Shown piece after piece: positions 36,193 through 40,337 of a stretch of DNA of 40,337 bases. This stretch comes from Anaerolineaceae bacterium (GTDB taxonomy: Bacteria > Chloroflexota > Anaerolineae > Anaerolineales > Anaerolineaceae). The notes under the pieces were generated by a model. That model had not been told where the DNA came from. It did not search any database and was given only the letters and a program-made list of their open reading frames with translations. The position numbers and the translations under genes are program-made. Where the stretch lies: assembly GCA_016936755.1 (NCBI GenBank), contig JAFGXF010000127.1, positions 1 to 40,337 of the forward strand. The letters run 5' to 3'. The first letter of the stretch is position 1. The number at the start of each line of letters is the position of its first letter.

Positions 36193-37238
36193 GAAGCACC
36201 TCCCGAGCGCCTGGTGATCATCTGACGCACCCCATCCATCAGCAACACAAACAGGACCAACACTCCCTGCAGTACACCTGAGAGTGTCGAATCCAGTTTG
36301 AGAACGATGGGTAGTTGGATGCTGCCAATGTTCAACGCAGCAAAGAACAGGGCGATGGGAGCAACCCAGATCGCCTGGAAGTTAACCAGCATGGCCACCA
36401 AAAGACCCAGAAAACCATACCCGCTGGAGATGGATGGTATCAAACGATGATAGACTGCCGTCACCTGGATGGCTCCGGTCAAACCGGCAAGTGCTCCACC
36501 CAGAATGAAGGCCAGCATCAAATAACGGGTGGTTGGCACCCCCAGCAAATAGGCCGCTTTTAGATTCTTCCCGACTGCCTTGATCCGTAATCCAAAATAG
36601 GTGCCTTTCATCAGAAAATAGATCAGGATGATAAAAAAGACGCCCAATCCAAGACCCCACAGACTCAAACGGAAGCCTGAAATCATGGGCAGCCAAAGTG
36701 TATTCGGGAAGGGCTCCGTTCCGCTCATGGAACCGATGCCGGGACGCTTCCAGGGTCCGAAGATCAACCACAAAGTCAAAGCCGTGGCCACGAAATTCAA
36801 TCCCAGGCCGCCAAAAATTTCATTCACGCCACCATAGGTTTTTAAAGCACCCGCCAGGCTGGCCCACAGCGCCCCGCCCAGCATGCCGGCCAGCATGGCC
36901 AGAGCGATGATCAGGCCCGGTGCCAGGCTGCTGTCTTGCAGCAGGCGCAATACCCAGGTGGTGGCGATGGCTCCCAATGTGATCTGCCCTTCCACGCCGA
37001 TGTTCCAAAGCCCGGCCGAAAAGGTCACCAGCAGACCACTCGATACCAGCAGCAGCGGCACAAAGGAAACCAGCACATCTGTAAATTTCCGCAATGAGCT
37101 GATCGAACCGATAATGATGTATTTATAAGCCTGCCAGGGATCGGTTTTGGTTGCCAGCAGGATCAAAGTCGTAAAACCCAGCGCCAGAACCAACGCGGAT
37201 AATTGGAAACCCAGATTGAGCCAACGTTTTTTCATCAT
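36189..37238 (-). CDS. ABC transporter permease, BMP/nucleoside type (first permease)
   Basis: A 349-aa permease with about nine to ten membrane helices, of the COG4603 type. The family block FSAGLWNIGVEGQITLGAIA lies after the third helix and KAVGKNLKAAYLLGVPTTRY is the coupling loop. It works with the following permease and the double ATPase. The first ATG at 37238 overlaps the ATPase stop (ATGA); a second ATG follows directly. A longer frame starting at 37274 lies inside the ATPase gene and lacks support. Confidence 0.92.
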   Translation of the reverse strand: MMKKRWLNLGFQLSALVLALGFTTLILLATKTDPWQAYKYIIIGSISSLRKFTDVLVSFVPLLLVSSGLLVTFSAGLWNIGVEGQITLGAIATTWVLRLLQDSSLAPGLIIALAMLAGMLGGALWASLAGALKTYGGVNEIFGGLGLNFVATALTLWLIFGPWKRPGIGSMSGTEPFPNTLWLPMISGFRLSLWGLGLGVFFIILIYFLMKGTYFGLRIKAVGKNLKAAYLLGVPTTRYLMLAFILGGALAGLTGAIQVTAVYHRLIPSISSGYGFLGLLVAMLVNFQAIWVAPIALFFAALNIGSIQLPIVLKLDSTLSGVLQGVLVLFVLLMDGVRQMITRRSGGAS

Positions 37239-38731
37239 GCCGTCACCCCCACCCCGGTCTTGATCCTGGCCCAATCCTTGCCGCCGATCAAATTGCCCAA
37301 TTGCGCAACGGATGTTCCACGGGCAGATAATGGCGCGGAAACCTTCCCACTGAAGAATACCAGGATGCGGTCACTGTATAGCAGGATTTCTTCCAGATCA
37401 GAAGATGTATATATGATTGCAGCACCATCGCAGCATCTTTCCTTTAACTTTCCCCAGGTATAAATCACCGATTCGATATCCAATCCGCGGGTGGGATGCT
37501 CCAGCAGGACGAGCTTAAGTGGTTGTTGGAGCAACGCCAGCAAAGCCCGCTGTTGGTTTCCACCGGATAGAGATTCAACCGGGCTTTCCGGCTTGCCCCG
37601 GATGTTATAATCGCGAATCTTTTCGCGGGTCACTTCCTGCCATTGGTCATGATCGATGAAAAGCCCCTCCTGCTGACCGGCCAGTATGAAATGCTCACTC
37701 AAGGTCAAGCCTGGAATCATGCCTTCCTCCAGCCGGGAAGCCGGCATGTAGCCCACACCCTGCCGTTTGAAAGCGGGATAATTCATCCCGGTCATATCCC
37801 TGCCATTCACCAGTATCCGCCCGTGAACCGGCCGCAGAAAACCTGCGCAAGCCTGCATAAAAGGTCGCTGCCCGCTGCCCTCCATGCCAGCCAGACCGAT
37901 CACTTCACCGGCTTGTATCTTGAGATCAATATTCTGGATTTGAATCCGCTCCTCTTCGAGAGACAGATCCCGCAACTCAAAAGCAATGCGATCCGTTGAA
38001 TGACTCTTACTTTCCTCCAGAGCGATCGATTTCCCAAACATCATGTTGACCAGGTTTTTGGTATTGAAAGGTTTCAGCTGTTCACCAACCAGTTTTCCCT
38101 GGCGTAAAACAACCACCCGGTCGCACAGGTTTTCAACATCCTCAAGCTTATGCGATACGAATATCACGGTCTTACCCCGACCGGCCAGGATCTTCAAGGT
38201 CTCGAACAGTTTTTGTTTCTGAAGCGCACTGATGCCGGTGGTGGGTTCATCCAGGATGATCACCTGCGCACCCAGCCACAGCAGGCGCAGAATTTCAAGT
38301 TGTTGCCTCTCACCGACGGTCAGCATATCCACATAGGCATCATGCCGGAGCTTGAAGTCGAATTGTTCACTTAACTGTTTGAATTCATCCACCACGGATT
38401 TCCAATCCGGGAACAGCCCGCCTGACTGACCCAGCACGAAATTATCGATCACCCGCATGGGTGGAAAATCCAGCGGATCCTGGTGCAACATGCCGACCCC
38501 ATGTTGTATGGCATCCGCTGGAGAATGAATGCGAACCTGAACACCATCCAGAATGACCTCACCTTCGTCAGCCTGAATAAACCCGGAGAGGATCTTCATC
38601 AAGGTGCTCTTCCCGGCTCCATTTTCACCCAGAATACCCTGGATCGTCCCGCCGGGTATCAACAGGCTGATATGGTCATTCGCTTGCAGTTTACCGAAGT
38701 GCTTGCAAATCTGGTTTAGATTGATATTCAT
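37235..38731 (-). CDS. ABC transporter ATP-binding protein with two nucleotide-binding domains, BMP type
   Basis: A 498-aa tandem ATPase of the COG3845 type. Domain 1 has Walker A GENGAGKST, signature LTVGERQQ and Walker B VIILDEPTTG. Domain 2 has a degenerate Walker A (GMEGSGQRPFM, without lysine), signature LSGGNQQ and Walker B LVLLEHPTRGLD, so probably only one composite site is fully active, as usual in this family. I chose the ATG at 38731 (MNINLNQICKHFGKL) because it fits the family start; an ATG at 38755 sits just after the terminator T-run. Neither has a clear Shine-Dalgarno. It overlaps the first permease by 4 bp. Confidence 0.93.
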   Translation of the reverse strand: MNINLNQICKHFGKLQANDHISLLIPGGTIQGILGENGAGKSTLMKILSGFIQADEGEVILDGVQVRIHSPADAIQHGVGMLHQDPLDFPPMRVIDNFVLGQSGGLFPDWKSVVDEFKQLSEQFDFKLRHDAYVDMLTVGERQQLEILRLLWLGAQVIILDEPTTGISALQKQKLFETLKILAGRGKTVIFVSHKLEDVENLCDRVVVLRQGKLVGEQLKPFNTKNLVNMMFGKSIALEESKSHSTDRIAFELRDLSLEEERIQIQNIDLKIQAGEVIGLAGMEGSGQRPFMQACAGFLRPVHGRILVNGRDMTGMNYPAFKRQGVGYMPASRLEEGMIPGLTLSEHFILAGQQEGLFIDHDQWQEVTREKIRDYNIRGKPESPVESLSGGNQQRALLALLQQPLKLVLLEHPTRGLDIESVIYTWGKLKERCCDGAAIIYTSSDLEEILLYSDRILVFFSGKVSAPLSARGTSVAQLGNLIGGKDWARIKTGVGVTA

Positions 38732-38757
38732 CTGTTTAATGAATAATAAGTGCATAT

Positions 38758-38789
38758 AAAAAGCGGGGGAAGGACAGACCTTCCCCCGC
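38758..38789 (-). terminator. Strong intrinsic terminator between the binding protein and the transporter genes
   Basis: On the minus strand GCGGGGGAAGG and CCTTCCCCCGC form a perfect 11-bp stem with a TCTGT loop, followed at once by TTTTT. It lies 14 bp after the BMP lipoprotein stop and just before the ATPase. It would lower transporter-gene expression relative to the binding protein while allowing some read-through. Confidence 0.9.
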
Positions 38790-38803
38790 CATGAACGAAG
38801 CGG

Positions 38804-40006
38804 TTATTGCGAAACGCTCTGGCCTTCCATGCCTTCGAGAAGCTGAGGCAGGTACCAGATCTGTTGATCGGTGGCGACAACACCGCCTGCAAGGTATACC
38901 GTGCCATCCTGCAGCCCAAGCGGGCCGACCCACAGATTCAAACCATCGGCTAATTCTTTAATGAACTTATCCACCTGCTCACCAGCCCCGGAACTGAGTG
39001 CATCACCCTTGACGAATCCGACAGCGGTCTTATCCAGGTCATTGATGTTGGCCCAGTACGGCTCATTCCACTGGAAATTGGACTTCCATGTGCCATCAAT
39101 GGCGCTGCTGATCGTCTCAACATAGGCAGGGCCCCAGTTGAAATATGGAACGCCAAGGCAAACTTCCTTGCCTTCTTCGCAGGAGCCGATGAAGTCATAG
39201 GGGATCGCCCAGACAGCCTGCCCGCTGGCAGCCGCTTTCTTGGCTTCTGCCAACCCTTCAGTGGTGTCAATACCGGATATGATCACGTCATAGCCACTGG
39301 CAATAAAATCATCCGCCACCTGGGTTGGATCCGAGGTAACACCCGGGATATTGAACCAGAAACCGATCCATGTAACCTTGAAGCTCAGGTCAGCGGCATC
39401 CTTGCCCAGGTACTCTGTCCAGCAGTATTTGGCACCCAGGAAAGCGGAAGCTGCCAGACGGCGGGTCTCGTCATTGATCAATGGTCCCAGGTAGCCGATC
39501 TTGCCGGTCTTGCTGGTCAGCGCGGCCGTGCAGCCGGCAATCATCTTGCCATATGTCATTTTTCCCATGAGGTTGACCATGTTGTCCATTACTTCATAGT
39601 CCCGGCCATCCTTCCAGACCTGGTCGCCAGAAGCCATGATCACCTTGATATCCGGATTGGCTTTGGCGAATTCCGTGCTGGCATCCTTCATGTCATCCGA
39701 GTTGAAGATGACCAGCTTGGCGCCCTGAGCCACCAGTTCATCGGCCAGTTGATCGGGGGTCGTTCCAGGCCGGTCAGCGGTATTGACCTTGTCAATGTAG
39801 ATCATCTTTGCGCCGAGTTTCTCTTCGACGTACAGGCCGGCTTCGTAATGCGCCTGGCTCCAGCCGTGGTCGTTATAGGGACCCACCATCAGGATACCGA
39901 AGGTAAAACCTTCACCGGATGTGGACGCCTTTGGCGAGCACGCGCTGAGCAGCATGGCTGCCAGCAACAATACAAATATCATAATATAGATTGACTTGCG
40001 TAGCAT
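38804..40006 (-). CDS. BMP-family ABC transporter substrate-binding lipoprotein
   Basis: A 400-aa exported protein. The signal peptide ends in the lipobox LLSAC with Cys23 as the lipidated residue, followed by a serine-rich spacer. The mature part is a BMP/PnrA-type fold, with FTFGILMVGPYNDHGWSQAH at the start (the typical xxGPxxDxGW block), then GKIGYLGPL in the middle and GLAEAKKAA later. BMP proteins bind purine nucleosides or simple sugars. It is first in the operon and has a strong GAGGAGG ribosome-binding site, consistent with high expression. No promoter with a good -35 and -10 could be fixed in the 186 bp upstream; TAGAAT and TATGCT around 40130 are weak candidates. Confidence 0.94.
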   Translation of the reverse strand: MLRKSIYIMIFVLLLAAMLLSACSPKASTSGEGFTFGILMVGPYNDHGWSQAHYEAGLYVEEKLGAKMIYIDKVNTADRPGTTPDQLADELVAQGAKLVIFNSDDMKDASTEFAKANPDIKVIMASGDQVWKDGRDYEVMDNMVNLMGKMTYGKMIAGCTAALTSKTGKIGYLGPLINDETRRLAASAFLGAKYCWTEYLGKDAADLSFKVTWIGFWFNIPGVTSDPTQVADDFIASGYDVIISGIDTTEGLAEAKKAAASGQAVWAIPYDFIGSCEEGKEVCLGVPYFNWGPAYVETISSAIDGTWKSNFQWNEPYWANINDLDKTAVGFVKGDALSSGAGEQVDKFIKELADGLNLWVGPLGLQDGTVYLAGGVVATDQQIWYLPQLLEGMEGQSVSQ

Positions 40007-40192
40007 CGATTCCTCCTCAATAATGATTAAATTCGGTTCAACCTGATTGCAGATTCAAAAGGAAGTTTGCTGTAATGCATATATCGAAAGACCACCTCCT
40101 CTTCCCATGAATTTTCAACAAGCATAGATTCTATCACAAGAAGTTTTATAACCGCCCGTTTTGGGATTTTTTAATGAACAAATTTCAAAACT

Positions 40193-40337
40193 CTAATCCA
40201 GGAGCAGGCGTGGTCGATATTGCAGTGCCTCAGCCAGGTGGGTGGTCGTGATGGCGTCAGCTCCTGCCAGATCGGCGATGGTACGTGCCAGCTTGAGGAT
40301 GCGGTGATAAGCCCGGGCCGATAACTGCATCTGCAGC
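40193..40337 (-). CDS. ComM/YifB-like Mg-chelatase family protein, C-terminal fragment
   Basis: Only the last 48 codons are in the window. They read [20 protein letters not shown], then [20 protein letters not shown] and RPRLLLD before a TAG stop. This is the typical C-terminal helical domain of YifB/ComM AAA+ proteins, which have a Lon-like N-terminal part and act in DNA branch migration during natural transformation in some bacteria. The rest of the gene lies outside the window. No terminator is visible between it and the BMP gene. Confidence 0.85.
   Translation of the reverse strand, partial: LQMQLSARAYHRILKLARTIADLAGADAITTTHLAEALQYRPRLLLD

Noticed and set aside
40055-40108. A 17-codon leader frame upstream of the BMP lipoprotein.
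   Set aside because: No Shine-Dalgarno, no repeated control codons and no attenuator structure after it.
40007-40192. A purine or other riboswitch before the BMP-type nucleoside transporter.
   Set aside because: I looked for conserved purine-riboswitch core sequences and a following terminator and saw neither.

Overview
The window looks like a chromosomal piece of an uncultured or anaerobic member of the Chloroflexota, most likely class Anaerolineae. This is an inference from several features: threonine/proline-rich 'TPTP' linkers on surface proteins, an S12 with an insertion before its PQKRG motif, a CpXC-domain protein, an unusual GH3 with a membrane tail, and moderate GC. Standard bacterial sigma-70-type promoters are visible at several places. 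TAA, TGA and TAG are all used as ordinary stops.

Region 1 (1-7390, minus strand) is an information-processing cluster read in the order rpoB, rpsL, rpsG, fusA, tuf (the last cut by the window edge). rpoC, which normally sits between rpoB and rpsL, is absent; a near-consensus promoter lies in the 176-bp gap instead. A strong promoter precedes rpoB, and a divergent promoter drives tRNA-Gly(GCC) and tRNA-Cys(GCA).

Region 2 (7.9-17.4 kb) is accessory. It holds a membrane GT-C-like glycosyltransferase (minus strand), then a plus-strand run of DUF47/PhoU-like protein, GDP-mannose 4,6-dehydratase, CBS-pair protein and LysM membrane protein. After these come a soluble GAF-PAS histidine kinase, a CpXC zinc-ribbon protein, and a divergent pair made of an FHA-winged-helix regulator and a membrane-anchored Ser/Thr kinase.

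Region 3 (17.4-31.6 kb) contains a minus-strand unit of AAA+ ATPase (with an N-terminal winged helix), glycerophosphodiesterase and a GH3 glycosidase interrupted by one in-frame amber codon. Next come a GT2 transferase, a divergent alr-recJ / tgt-uppP-lipoprotein locus, and an era operon. Just upstream of era lies a cysteine-rich reading frame that looks like a frameshifted two-cluster ferredoxin. alr and the GT2 gene share a promoter layout (TTGCTC, 17 bp, TATAAT or TATACT, 7 bp, ATG) that predicts leaderless mRNAs.

Region 4 (31.7-40.3 kb) has a TetR-regulated operon (tetR, NAD-dependent epimerase, SDR) with a perfect 14-bp palindromic operator over the predicted start point and a hairpin at its end. 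Beyond it is a BMP-family (nucleoside-type) ABC transporter operon: lipoprotein, strong terminator, ATPase, two permeases and a histidine phosphatase. The window ends in the 3' end of a ComM/YifB-like gene.

I found no CRISPR array, insertion sequence, prophage or obvious defence system. The most unusual items are the rpoB/rpoC separation, the leaderless promoter pair, the ferredoxin remnant upstream of era, the amber-interrupted GH3 gene and the FHA-regulator/kinase pair.
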